Assembly (NCBI GenBank): GCA_004352715.1
Contig: SCFE01000106.1
Location: 872,211-936,210, forward strand
Source: Hofstenia miamia
Lineage: Eukaryota > Xenacoelomorpha > Acoela
DNA length: 64,000 bases
Reading direction: 5' to 3'
Part shown: in pieces, positions 25,444 to 35,252 of the stretch
How positions within the stretch are numbered: position 1 is the first letter of the stretch
Layout of the letters: each line of letters opens with the position of its first letter
Notes under the pieces: generated by a model
Database searches by the model: none
Told to the model about the DNA's origin: nothing
What the model saw: the letters and a program-made list of their open reading frames with translations, nothing else
Position numbers and translations under genes: made by a program

Positions 25444-25973
25444 GCTTCCACTCTTAATTAAAGGAACTCAAAGCTTGCGGGCTAAGTTAGGCCATGAAAA
25501 TCCAAAGTAGGTTTTGTAACCCGATTTGAGCAAACCTAAAATTTTCCCGAATTCTCTGGGTAATATTCTTTGCCATTTGCATAATTCGACAATTAGCCCT
25601 AAAAGTAAGACTGAATCGAAGGGGATAAGTTTAAAATAATTTGTTTTATATTCGTAGTAAAATGTCATTTTGCATATTTGTATTAGTTCTCGTATCTATC
25701 TCGTCAACAGGCAGGCTTAGATATTATATTTATGGCAAAGCAATAAGTATGACCAAAATTTTTGAAAAATCCTTAATATTGAATTGTTTAAGCATTCCCA
25801 AATTCACGTTGAAAAATTATTTGTACAATAAATTCGGTGCAATACATTTTTTTGTAATATTTTTACATACACAATGCATTCTAAGATTAAATATTATATT
25901 ATTAATAATAAGTTTATTTACAAATCATGTTTGAAATAAAAAGAAATTGATAAGGAATTGGAATTATTCATAC

Positions 25974-26124
25974 CTCTGATTGAAGTCGTACGCGTGGCTT
26001 GGGCTCGTCCAAAGGCCAAATTTCTGTCCGACTTATCAATACAAAACTCTTGAATCCAAATTCGAAGAATCTCATGCCAGGATGTAAGCGTAGATATTCA
26101 AATATAGTTACCACCTTATTGTCA
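25974..26124 (-). CDS. gene B internal exon
   Basis: A 151-base minus-strand exon: acceptor aatatttag before 26124, then one base plus 50 codons, ending exactly at GAG|GTATGA (donor complement of 25968-25973). It is far GC-richer than the flanks. The peptide has V-V-T-I-F-E-Y-L-R-L-H-P-G, then FFEFGFKSFVLISR, then EIWPLDEPKPRVRLQSE. The single leading T completes GA|T (Asp) with the exon at 27107-27358, joining A-K-V-S-D to D-N-K-V-V. That agreement of phase, splice sites and composition makes the pair convincing. The protein family is unknown to me. Confidence 0.62.
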
Positions 26125-27106
26125 CTAAATATTTAAGTATATACATGAAAAAAGTTGAAATATTTTTATTATAGTCTTATTTAGGTAATTCCAGTTCACT
26201 ATGAATGCTTAGCAGATTTCAAATAATACAGCAAATTTTATTATATAAAAATTCTAGGAATTCAGCCCATAACGAACTGTTTAATACTTCCAATTCATAA
26301 ATGCAGATATAAAATAAAATAATTTCACTAGTTTGTATACCAAAGTTACTGTAATAGAGGAACAATGAATATGCTTATGACTAGTCTAAAAATAATAATT
26401 TTGAATTTATTAAAAATTAATGCATATTTGATAAAATAGATAGTTTTCGCTTTAATGGTTAAAGTTGACATTATTCTCGAATTCTTTGCATCTCATCAAG
26501 ATCTACTATAATTACTGTAGGTCTTGATCTCATCCATTGCATAGTCTACATAAACCTGCTGAAATCAGGGGTAGGCAAAACTTAATTGGAATGCTACCAA
26601 TAGATTCTCGCTAGTCCAATAATTTATTTTCTTTGACGCAATATCTTACAGAAGATGAATTAAACTTGGTAAATATAAGCATTCATCTTCAAACTGTCCT
26701 GTGCAAGTTTTTAACGGCACTATATTCAATTACTAGGCAGGGAAATACTTCCGAATAGGACCTGATGAATTTTTTTCCATAAAATTTTCCACTGTAAACG
26801 TTAAATAAGTGTCAATTATTGGCAATCTTCCTCCTAAGCAATCGTTTAATCGATATTTTTTACAGCTGTTCAATAGTTGAATCGATTTACAATTATTACA
26901 GTAATTGCAACATCAATAAATATTGCCCAATTCTGACTGAAACTATTAAACAAAGATTAAATTAAATGATACTAAGAAATTTATTTCCACGTATATGATA
27001 CTAGGAATGAATTTTATGAAATTATGCAATATATTATAGTTTATGTCCATGAACTATTGTTTCTTTAACATTAATGCAATGTACATGTAGATTTTTAAAA
27101 GCTTAC
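26125..27106. other. intron-like AT-rich DNA
   Basis: It lies between two phase-matched minus-strand exons, so it is most likely intron. It contains one hAT-like end at 26576 and otherwise nothing recognisable. Confidence 0.5.
26576..26595. mobile_element. solitary hAT-like terminus
   Basis: CAGGGGTAGGCAAAACTT is close to a very common hAT terminal sequence (C-A-G-G-G-G-T-R-G-G-C-A-A). No opposite end or 8 bp duplication was found nearby, so it is either a truncated remnant or chance. Confidence 0.25.
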
Positions 27107-27358
27107 TCTGAAACTTTTGCGAATTCATCATATTCAGAAAGGAACAGAAACTCAACAGAGTTCGATTTATCACCTGGGTGCTTGGAACATTTGACATTCA
27201 ACACTTCCTGCTCCCTCCAATATGAAGGACCCTGAGTGTACAGGAATGCAAGAGTCCTATTTTTAAACTTTTCAATTTCAGATTTAGATAAGTTTCTGGG
27301 CTTCACAATGGTCGTATACACGTATGAATTCGACTCCAATAACTTGAATTCACATGGT
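27107..27358 (-). CDS. gene B internal exon
   Basis: A 252-base minus-strand exon: acceptor acatattttag before 27358, donor GTAAGC (complement of 27101-27106). It reads one base, 83 codons and two bases with no stop. The peptide begins P-C-E-F-K-L-L-E-S-N-S-Y and includes KPRNLSKSEIEKFKNRTLA, then YTQGPSYWREQEVLNVKC, then SVEFLFLSEYDEFAKVS. Codon composition is coding-like and GC is above background. It is soluble-looking, with no membrane span. It splices in phase into 25974-26124 (two bases plus one). An upstream exon ending at 27703 would supply the two bases needed at its start. Function unknown. Confidence 0.62.
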
Positions 27359-27563
27359 CTAAAATATGTTTATGATTATTTATTTTATATGATAGTTATT
27401 TCAGAAAAGATAGGAATCATTAACATCCGATATTTTTAAGGATATTGAAATAGGAATTTCATTTTATATGCCAAGGCAATACAATATTATGTATTGCCTT
27501 GTTATATGCTAATGTAAACACGGCTAAATTTATTTCAAAATGTGTGATAATACTATATTTAAT

Positions 27564-27647
27564 TCATTTAAGGAAGTCGAGAAAAGCAGTCACATGGTGA
27601 GGATCGGCGCCTTCAAAGTGCTTCTCTAGTTTTAGTAAAAATTTCAT
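27564..27647 (-). CDS. small open island, doubtful
   Basis: The minus strand has an ATG frame of 27 codons with unusual GC richness: K-L-E-K-H-F-E-G-A-D-P-H-H then VTAFLDFLK and TGA. It sits between two candidate gene B exons but its phases do not match them. On the plus strand the same DNA ends in a good donor (ATG|GTGAGG at 27597). I cannot decide which strand, if any, is coding. Confidence 0.22.
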   Translation of the reverse strand: MKFLLKLEKHFEGADPHHVTAFLDFLK

Positions 27648-27702
27648 TTAATGTAATTTGATAGGGAAACGTGTTACATTTCCTACAAAGACGTTTACTT
27701 AC

Positions 27703-27755
27703 AATCCACACAGTCTTGCTTTGCGAATGATAATATATTTCACAAAAAGTTCAAT
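27703..27755 (-). CDS. possible upstream exon of gene B
   Basis: A perfect GTAAGT donor (complement of 27697-27702) follows ATCATTCGCAAAGCAAGACT and GTGTGGATT. The frame reads I-I-I-R-K-A-R-L-C-G plus two bases (TT), which the leading A of 27107-27358 would complete as Leu. The frame is open back to about 27755, but no convincing acceptor is visible, so the 5' limit is unknown. Confidence 0.3.
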
Positions 27756-28476
27756 TCAAATATATCCAACAAAATATTTTCAATCTCAAAGCAATTTCTA
27801 TAAACTTTTTTAGATTTTAGCTATCTTAACCAATGAAATTACTGAATTCCTTTGCCCAGAATTCTTTTAATGGATTTCTGCATTTGTCGCTTATTGCTAG
27901 TAATACAAATTATTGCCGTGAATCAAAATCATACAAAGCGCTACTTTTATGTATATAGACTGAATATTTTGGCAGTCAAGTAGAAAAAGAATTTTAAATC
28001 AAAGTCCAGATCTTTATAGAGTGTAATAAATGTTAATGTATACATGTTGATTTCAACAATATTGCTTTTGTAGAATGCCGCAGTCATTGATATTTTCGCG
28101 AGAATTAAATTGCACAATCGGTTTATAATGTAAATTGTTTTGATTAAAATAATATGTCTCATTAACGCATTGTGACCGTATTTTTTTATAACATATAAAA
28201 AATAATAATGCAATTTAGTACGGGTTGTAAGCAAGGCACGGCTTTTAACAGTTGGAACCTGTTTACTTTTTTACTACGTGGGCACGGTTTGGGGTGCTTT
28301 TAGGTCTCCGCAGAATTATTGAATCATACGAACAGTTTATGGTTTAAATAAGTATAGCAAAGATTACTGTTACACAAAGCAGTTTTCCCCATGGCTAAAT
28401 GAAGCATCATCGCTAATATTCCGCTTTGTTGGTTCTTTTTGAGGACCGACCACATTAGAGACTCATTGCGTCTTAC

Positions 28477-28570
28477 AAAAACTTCGTACAGATGAGCGAA
28501 TTGGAAACGGGCTGAAACGAACCGCTGCTGCGGGGCTACCTGACTTGTCTGAGCCACCGACTGGATAGGG
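28477..28570 (-). CDS. candidate internal exon, GC-rich
   Basis: One of the most GC-rich blocks in the window. On the minus strand, a strong pyrimidine-tract acceptor (gatgaatatttttcttcag) precedes 94 bases ending at a GTAAGA donor (complement of 28471-28476). Two frames are open. One gives P-I-Q-S-V-A-Q-T-S-Q-V-A-P-Q-Q-R-F-V-S-A then RFQFAHLYEVF, and stays open another 50 codons past the donor. The other gives a Ser/Pro-rich peptide. Phases do not connect directly to the exons at 27 kb, so a further exon or a different gene is needed. Family unknown. Confidence 0.4.
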
Positions 28571-28790
28571 CTGAAGAAAAATATTCATCCATGTTTTGCA
28601 CGGCCCAAAAATAAATGAATTTTGGCTGACTTGCTAGCCATAAATTTTAACTGATCTTGTAGAACTTTTAATTAATTATTAATTATTTTAATTAATTTCC
28701 ATTTATGTTATCAATTTGTTTTGCAGCTTGTATTCAAAAAACAATTGCAGGCTTTTAATATTATTTTGGTCTTGTTGAGTTTCTATAAAA

Positions 28791-29013
28791 CAGTACTGGA
28801 AAGAAGAATTTGGCCACCCATGATTTGTCATAAATATTTCTAAGAAATGGACGCCAAGAGTGGCATATTATTTTTTAATTAGATTTGGGGTTGCAGAACG
28901 AGCAATTCATCAATGTTGAGACATAATTATCACTGTTTACTTTAAATCTCAAGGAGAAATGCTACAATGCTTGTAGTTAGCTAATCTTTTCTTGGAAAAA
29001 TGTATTCGGCCAC
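28791..29013. repeat. left IR/DR of the Tc1 element
   Basis: Outer site 28791-28818 (CAGTACTGGAAAGAAG then AATTTGGCCACC) and inner site 28991-29013 (CTTGGAAAAATGTATTCGGC then CAC) are direct repeats about 200 bases apart, as in Tc1/Tc3-like elements with two transposase-binding sites per end. Confidence 0.82.
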
Positions 29014-29083
29014 TTCAAACCAAATCAGAGAATCTGTAAAAAATTTCATTGGTTGAGCTTTTTTCAGTCTATTTGTATTGAAA

Positions 29084-30067
29084 ATGTCTAATAACAGTCT
29101 TTCTTCCCCATATATTATGCCTGGTCACGTACCTCTTGCCATCCGCGAGTTGATTATCTCCAAACATTTGGAAGGGATAAGTCAACGTAATATAGCCCGG
29201 CTTGTAGAGCGACCTCGAAGTACTGTCGGTGATATCATCAGACATTTCACTTCTGAAAATATCATTGCCCCAAGCCAAAGTCCGGAAGACCAAAGAAGAC
29301 CTCCAAAACCTTCCAATCAGCTCCTATGTGCCATTCAAAGCGAAATCCCAGGAAGACTTCACAGGAATTTTACAAAGAAAGGGCTGATGGTCACTTCGTG
29401 ACAGCAAGAACTGTGCAAAGCATCCTGAAGAAGTACTCAATTGGGACTTTTATGCCACCCAGAAAGCCATTATTAACCTCAACGCAAAGATTACGCCGGG
29501 TGAGGTGGGCCAATTTATTGAGAGACAATTCATTTGAACATTGGTCTAATGTTATATTTTCAGATGGGTCAAGATTTGAGCTATAATCATCGAAAAGAAT
29601 GTTGATAAAGAGACCAACTGGTTCAGATTCTTGCCTCAACTTATTTGAGGGATCATGAAATATGATCGGAAGTCTGTAATGGAATGAGGTGCAAATGGAA
29701 GTGTGGCTTTCGCAAGATTATTCACATCACTGGTACTCTCCTAAGCTCGGATTCTAGAAAAGGAACTCTTGCCACTCCTTACAAGTGATCAATATATCAG
29801 CAAGATGGTGCTCCATGTCATACCTCAAAAGAAATGAAAAATTTCCTCCACAATAATGGGGTTGCTATCCTTAACATTACAGAAAATATGTGGAAAGAGG
29901 TCAAATATCGAAGTGGACAGCATACTCTTCACACTGAATACGAACTGTGGAGCGCAATAATGAAAAAATTTCATGCAATTCCCAACAGCTTTATTGAAAG
30001 ACTTTTTTCTTCAATTCTTGATTGCCTTGAAGCTGTTAATCGCTCAAAGACACACCCTACAAAATAG
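29084..30067 (+). pseudogene. broken Tc1 transposase
   Basis: The enzyme would cut and paste the element by DDE chemistry. The first ATG, at 29084, opens an N-terminal region with a paired-type helix-turn-helix (ISQRNIARLVERPRSTVGDI). The frame stops at 29399-29401. The product continues in another frame (29326-29586) with W-A-N-L-L-R-D-N-S-F-E-H-W and F-S-D-G-S-R-F, holding the first catalytic Asp. After further stops and shifts, Y-Q-Q-D-G-A-P-C-H-T-S-K carries the second Asp, and I-T-E-N-M-W-K-E the catalytic Glu. Only about 25 residues separate these two, against about 34 in the family: the W-P-x-x-S-P-D block is deleted. At least two frame breaks plus this deletion make it a pseudogene. 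Confidence 0.88.
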
Positions 30068-30177
30068 TAAAAGCGACAATTTTGTTGCTAAGTGCTTGTA
30101 TTGCATCAATTATTAATTTATGTATCTTATTTTGAATTTAATTTTTTCAGATTTGCTCATTTGTTAAAATTTTTTCA

Positions 30178-30391
30178 GGTGGCCGAATGCATTTTTCCAA
30201 TACAAGTTTTCTTATTTTGATTAAAAATTAATAGCCAATTGTTATTCTACATATTTTATGGTATTAGACATACAAATTTTCCTTTCTTAATCAAAGTAAC
30301 ACTTAGTTACAATTTTAGGCACATTCTATCCAATGAATGTTTATTATTTATTCAAAATAGCAAGGTGGTCGAATACATATTTCCAGTACTG
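30178..30391. repeat. right IR/DR of the Tc1 element
   Basis: Inner site 30178-30205 (GGTGGCCGAATGCATTTTTC then CAATAC) and outer site 30363-30391 (GGTGGTCGAATACATATTTC then CAGTACTG) repeat directly, about 185 bases apart. They are the inverted counterparts of the left-end sites. Confidence 0.82.
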
Positions 30392-31641
30392 TATTTCTGT
30401 TTTGTGCAGGGACGAAATTTTGAAATTGTATGTTATTTCTTCCTATTTTTACTCAACGACAGCAACAAACATTGATCTGCGAGATCAAGTTAACAACAAT
30501 TTTCAGCATTTTCTAGAACTTATCTCAAGTAATATACACATGCCTCAGATAAATGACAAGAGAAAACTACATTAGATAATCCTTCAACAGATCCTAATGT
30601 AATCTAAGGATAAAAACCATAAAAACATTGTAAAAGTGTAAAAGTAATTTGCTATAGTTACAATAATAAAGACAAAATTCAGTAGTTCCAAAATGGTACC
30701 AAGGAATGCAGTGAGAATTTTCAATTAATCTTAGAATTCTCCAGCATAATGGATTCTACAATTGAGCGTGGTAATCGATGTTTATCTACTATAACATTGG
30801 GGATATATGAAGAAATTTCATACACTCCTTCCCAAAGTATTGCGAAAATGTTCACTGATCATGAATGTACAATGCAAAATTTAATCATTACCTGTCAGTG
30901 AATCTGTTTTTAATGCATATCTTCAGCGTATCTAGCAACTGAGCAGAATTTTTTCCAGATTTATCCGTTGGAAAGCTTTGCGACCCAGGCCACACCCAAC
31001 CCACAGTTGCAGGGCAGGACTTTAAGCTTTGTGTCATTAACCCGTTTATATATGAAATACATGCATGTATTTTGTAACTAATTATACATATTTATGTATA
31101 TTGTAGAATAATCACGGCTACAAAACCTGTTTGTAACATTAGTGGTCTTTTGAGAGGTTTTCGGTGCTATTTTGTCATGTTTTAATCCATGTGATTAGTG
31201 TTAATTTTGATTTGTCGGTAGCTGCTGTCGAGTCATCCATTAGTGCGTGCTTATATTAATTTGAATTGCTATTAGATGCTCGATCGTCTTCCTAGGACTT
31301 TTTGTTCGCTGTAAATATTTATCAACATTGTAAGTGTTAATCTGATACTGTCAGAATTTTTAATTTAAGTTTTGATTTCCTAACGCACAGTCGTGTTGAT
31401 TTTTCTTATAATTTCCCCAACCACTGATTCAACTAACATTTTAGATATAACAAATTTTCTCAAATTGGCCTTTACTTTTTTGGTTATATTTACACTTATT
31501 TTTGTCTTTGTTTTTTTATTGATGATTATTATGTGTAACTAAATACAGGGCATTGCTTCGGGTACAGAAGTTCTACTGGTCACCGTAACTGACGACCAAT
31601 CTGCACCTTAAGGAATGATGTAGGGCTTAGGGGAGTAAAGT
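30392..31641. other. non-coding stretch right of the Tc1 element
   Basis: AT-rich. A GC-richer patch at 30975-31030 with gacccagg/cacccaaccc words shows no exon structure. TTAACCCG at about 31037 is not enough to call a transposon end. Confidence 0.4.
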
Positions 31642-31647
31642 TTTATT
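31642..31647 (-). terminator. poly(A) signal of gene A
   Basis: AATAAA on the minus strand, about 60 bases after the gene A stop codon at 31706, in otherwise moderately GC-rich DNA. The position is typical of a 3' end signal. Confidence 0.6.
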
Positions 31648-31705
31648 TGCATGTACGATAACAAGCAAGTGTGGCTTTCAACTTTCAATGAGCTGTGCAT
31701 AGAGA

Positions 31706-31746
31706 CTAGGTTTTCTTTGGTTCTTCGTCGACTGGACCCCATTCAA
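31706..31746 (-). CDS. gene A terminal coding exon
   Basis: After a textbook acceptor (gtaattctttttacag), the minus strand reads TT, then E-W-G-P-V-D-E-E-P-K-K-T and TAG. The acidic-then-basic tail looks like a natural C-terminus. The leading TT completes the A left by the microexon at 31791-31821 to give Ile. The intron between them is only 44 bases, with GTAAAC and a good pyrimidine tract. A poly(A) signal follows at 31647-31642. The combination makes this the best-supported gene end in the window. The protein is not recognised. Confidence 0.68.
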
Positions 31747-31790
31747 CTGTAAAAAGAATTACAATGATCTTTCTTCTCTGGGTTGTTTAC

Positions 31791-31821
31791 TTGAGTACGC
31801 AATTGGTTCCACATTATCTCG
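31791..31821 (-). CDS. gene A 31-base microexon
   Basis: It lies between acceptor ttgctttttatctgcaatttag and donor GTAAAC (complement of 31785-31790). It reads R-D-N-V-E-P-I-A-Y-S plus one base, joining in phase to the terminal exon as A-Y-S-I-E-W-G. Upstream it starts in phase zero, as the exon at 32851-32908 requires. Its small size means confidence rests on three agreeing phases and two good splice sites. Confidence 0.62.
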
Positions 31822-31939
31822 CTAAATTGCAGATAAAAAGCAAACTACAATTTATTACTCTTGTATGTTCTTTATTTGGCTAGAATGTTCCACCGTGGAA
31901 TGAAGAGTCCCGGGGAGTGAACATTAACATTCTACGATT

Positions 31940-31966
<27 letters not shown>
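31940..31966. repeat. (TA)n microsatellite
   Basis: Uninterrupted TA array within a gene A intron. Confidence 0.95.
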
Positions 31967-31970
<4 letters not shown>

Positions 31971-32545
31971 TCGCATAGAGAAAGAAAAGTTATTCCTTTT
32001 CAAAATGCAGTATAATTGTTGAATATCCGTCTTCAACAAAATTTTGCAAACTATTATTTTGTCTAGAATGCGCTAACGTTTTATTCATTGTGAGCATCGG
32101 TAGATAACCATTGAAAAGCTCTCTATCACTATGCATTGTATCTGGCAGTTGTAAGTTTCAATTATGTCATAATATTTGTCGATTAGCAAGGCCTATTATA
32201 TAGAAGGAGATGACATCTCTCTTGTTGATTTAAAACTACTCTTGTTTATGATTTGATTATTTGTTTGGCATTATCCAGTATGATCACCCTAAACTCTCCG
32301 CTTATGCTTTATATCTCAAAAGTGCTTTTAAATTTCTATTTATTTATTGTTTTGTTTTTATCAATTATAAACTTTGCTTTCCTTTAAAAAAATTTTGTAG
32401 AATATTTTGGAATAAAGTGCTTAATTTTTTTTACATTATATTTGTTATTGTTGTCTAAGATGATTTATGTGGCAAAGTGCATTACAAAATATTTCGAAAT
32501 ACGTTATTAAAATCATTATCTATTTACGTTATATTGCCTCCTTAG

Positions 32546-32652
32546 ATTTAGACTGTGAACACACCCCTGGAGATGAGGGTTGTTCATTCTATAATACGTT
32601 CCTATACCAGGCTATTCGCGCATTTAATTTAAGTTTTGAAAAGTTTTCATGA
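32546..32652 (+). CDS. candidate terminal exon, plus strand
   Basis: A strong acceptor (ttatattgcctccttag) is followed by two bases, 34 codons and a TGA: L-D-C-E-H-T-P-G-D-E-G-C-S-F-Y-N-T-F then LYQAIRAFNLSFEKFS. It lies inside an intron of the minus-strand gene A model, so it would be a nested opposite-strand gene. No partner exon was found and chance cannot be excluded. Confidence 0.25.
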
Positions 32653-32850
32653 TTCAAGAGTCAATTGATTTAAGCTAGGTCCTAGAAGTGCCCCAAATTG
32701 TCATTACTTAGTATATAGCAATATTTCAGGTAGCCGTGCTCAAATTATATTGAAACATTTAAATTTAGTATTTTTATGTTATTCATGAAAATTAAATCAA
32801 TATCACCATTAAATTTTTTCAAAATTGTTAGAGAATTAATTTACGTTTAC

Positions 32851-32908
32851 CATCTCACCCCTAGACGCATTCTCAAGGGTATAGGAAAGATCATCCATGT
32901 TTAGATAT
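32851..32908 (-). CDS. gene A internal exon
   Basis: A 58-base minus-strand exon: acceptor ggaatagttcatag, then one base plus 19 codons (Y-L-N-M-D-D-L-S-Y-T-L-E-N-A-S-R-G-E-M), ending at GTAAAC (complement of 32845-32850). It ends in phase zero, as the microexon needs, and starts with one base, as the exon at 33241-33272 provides for. GC is clearly above the flanks. Confidence 0.58.
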
Positions 32909-33240
32909 CTATGAACTATTCCTTGGTAATGGAACATTGGCTAATACATTGTTGAATCTTAGATTAAATATTTGTTTGAATCGATTGAAATGTCCTAGTA
33001 TGTCATTTGCATTTATTGATGCTCACGCCTTTTAGGCTTTTCAATAATTCTGTGTCATATATTTTTCTACTTCTGCAAAACATTTTAAGCACATTGGAAA
33101 TGAATTATATCATTGGGATTTGTCTCAAGTTTTAAGAAAAAAATATTTAAGAGTGCTGAGAAATTCTATTTTCATTAACTGTTTTTAAGATCTTTGATGA
33201 TTTCTTAAAATAATATTTAAGAGTTCAAAACTCGCAAAAC

Positions 33241-33272
33241 CCATCAATATATGCGAAAATCCGAAACCACCT
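33241..33272 (-). CDS. gene A internal exon, tentative
   Basis: An excellent acceptor (gtattgcttttcctatag) precedes AGG TGG TTT CGG and on, read as R-W-F-R-I-F-A-Y-I-D plus GG. The leading A of the next exon makes GGA (Gly), so phases agree on both sides. The donor is weak (GTTTTG), which keeps the call tentative. Confidence 0.38.
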
Positions 33273-35133
33273 CTATAGGAAAAGCAATACATAGAGTTAA
33301 TTGCTGCCCACTTAGTTATGGGGATATTTGAATGATTTCAGAAAACCTGAATTTTCATTAAAAAATTGTTAAATTTCTAAGTACTTCTATCACAACAATA
33401 TTCTTAACACAAATATTCACTATTTCTTTGGAGTACATTCACTAACAGATATGTCAACAACCCAAGATTTAAAAATTTCTCCATAGGCTTATAACGCTTC
33501 ATCTACACTATGCAACTTAGAGTTAAACAATGCCTTAGCAAAGGAAAAAATACTACTAGGTGCTATTGGAAATTCAGTTTGCATGTTTTACTAGAGAAGC
33601 ATACAGCTTGAATTAACGCTTTAAAGAAATTATATCTTATCAGGTGATTACCATACCTTTCTGCTTATGGAGACTCTAATCAAATTGATTACAATTGCGC
33701 CTGACTGTTGGAATAACGATTCATTAATTCATAACAGTTTGACTTTGTTGCAAAGTCTGCTATTGTATAAATTTGCTAACTTATTTGTCTCTATTTTAAA
33801 GGGTTCTACTAAGAATAAAATGTCTATATTTTTAGAAATTACTATTTCGTTTAGTTGCTTACATAGTGAAAACTTAAAAATTGACATGTGCAGACATCAC
33901 AAACATAGAAGAGTTATTAAGTGAGAATGTTTTAATACATGCACCAGCTTTGAAAAAAATCATTTCCAAAACGTTTAAAAATTTTGTTTTTTTCTAAAAA
34001 TAATACATACCAAACATTTTCTAATAAATCTAATAGAAACATCTTTTAAAAATGTTCCAAACACTTGCATTACAAAAAATTAATATATAAGTGATTTCAA
34101 ATAGTAATTTGAAAAAACGTACAAATTGTTTCAATCTATTACATAAATTTATTGAGAACATTAATAGAACATTATATTTTAGGGTCAAATTGTTTTTAAA
34201 AATTGTTAAAAACAAAGTTTAAATTTATTCTGTATAAGACTTTTCCAATAGAATAACAGCTTGCTATGTACACTGTTTTCACAAAATCGGATTCAAATAA
34301 AAAGCTTACGGTTAGTTTGGCATCATTTAAAATCACACATATATGAAATTCTTTAATTTAATTAATATGATAGAAAATGAATATATGTGGTCAATCTCCA
34401 ATAATCTCATTTTTGGCAAAATTTTTTACAGTTGTTAGAATTTCAAAAAATTTGATATAATTTTTTTAAATATTTTAATTATTTATGGCTTCCCATTTTA
34501 ATGTTTTCAAAAGTTATTAATTTATAAAGAGGAAGTAAGTCAGAAATTTATGAATTCATTATTAATGAAATACAAAGAATTGCGCAGTTTTTACTACTGA
34601 AGTGAAACTAATGACAGCTTTTGAAGAAGCATCTTCATTTAAAATGTATTCAATTAAATTAATTAGATATCGCTATTCATTGTTGATGACGTTTAAAATT
34701 CAAAAAGAAAGTTTTCGAGCAACACGTGTAGGTTAGCCAGATGGTAGTCACTTTTTAACAGTATCGCTTCATTTTAAAGTCAAACAAATGCTGTGGAATT
34801 TTAAGAGGCTGATTTTATTGTAGCTGCTAACCTTCTTTGATGTGGTATAATATAATGAATTAATTTTATTTGAGTTGAATTCCAATCTTGTAAGAAATTT
34901 ATTTTCTATTACGATGCCGGCTAGTGACGACGGACAAACAATTTGTGTTATAGATTTCTTAAGCAAAAATGGGGCAATTTCATATGTTTATGAAATATTA
35001 TTGCTGAAAAAACATTGGTGTTTGAGATCCTGTTTATGGTAGGCGTTTTAATGGCGCCGCACATCTCATAACATTAATTGAATTGCCGCAGCTCTGTCTT
35101 TGTTATTCTTCATAAGAAGCCTCTAAAATTCAC
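33273..35133. other. intron-like AT-rich DNA
   Basis: No further exon of gene A was recognised here, although a very short one could be missed. The plus-strand frame at 33667-33924 has chance-like composition. Confidence 0.4.
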
Positions 35134-35252
35134 CTCGCAATTTTGCCAGTATTCACTTGGTTCCCTTCCTTCCGGAATTAGTCTGCAGAGATTCCGAGCA
35201 CAACCCGGAACATATTTGAGGTCAAAAAATTCAAATTTGGAAAACATTTTTG
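35134..35252 (-). CDS. probable internal exon, possibly gene A
   Basis: A 119-base minus-strand island: acceptor ccacatatatttag before 35252, then two bases and 39 codons, ending at GAG|GTGAAT (complement of 35128-35133). GC is about 45% against a background near 30%. The peptide includes D-L-K-Y-V-P-G-C-A-R-N-L-C-R-L-I-P and EGREPSEYWQNCE, with three Cys. Its phase-zero end would join to R-W-F-R-I-F in the 33241-33272 exon. The plus strand is also open across this DNA (35078-35293), but without a comparable pair of splice sites. Confidence 0.45.

Larger units (their letters stand above)
28791..30391 (+). mobile_element. Tc1-type transposon, near full length
   Basis: A 1601 bp element starting CAGTACTGGAAA and ending TTTCCAGTACTG, followed by TA on the right. 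The left flank reads AA where the duplicated TA should be, so it has mutated. Tc1 elements are usually about 1.6 kb with one transposase gene, which this matches. Each end holds an outer and an inner copy of a roughly 26 bp site, the IR/DR layout. The single gene inside is broken, so the copy is non-autonomous but may still carry transposase-binding ends. Confidence 0.9.

Noticed and set aside
25641-25934. Plus-strand frame with a signal-peptide-like start (MSFCIFVLVLVSISSTG)
   Set aside because: The rest is AT-biased and hydrophobic with no splice signals or family resemblance. Hydrophobic starts are common by chance in AT-rich DNA.
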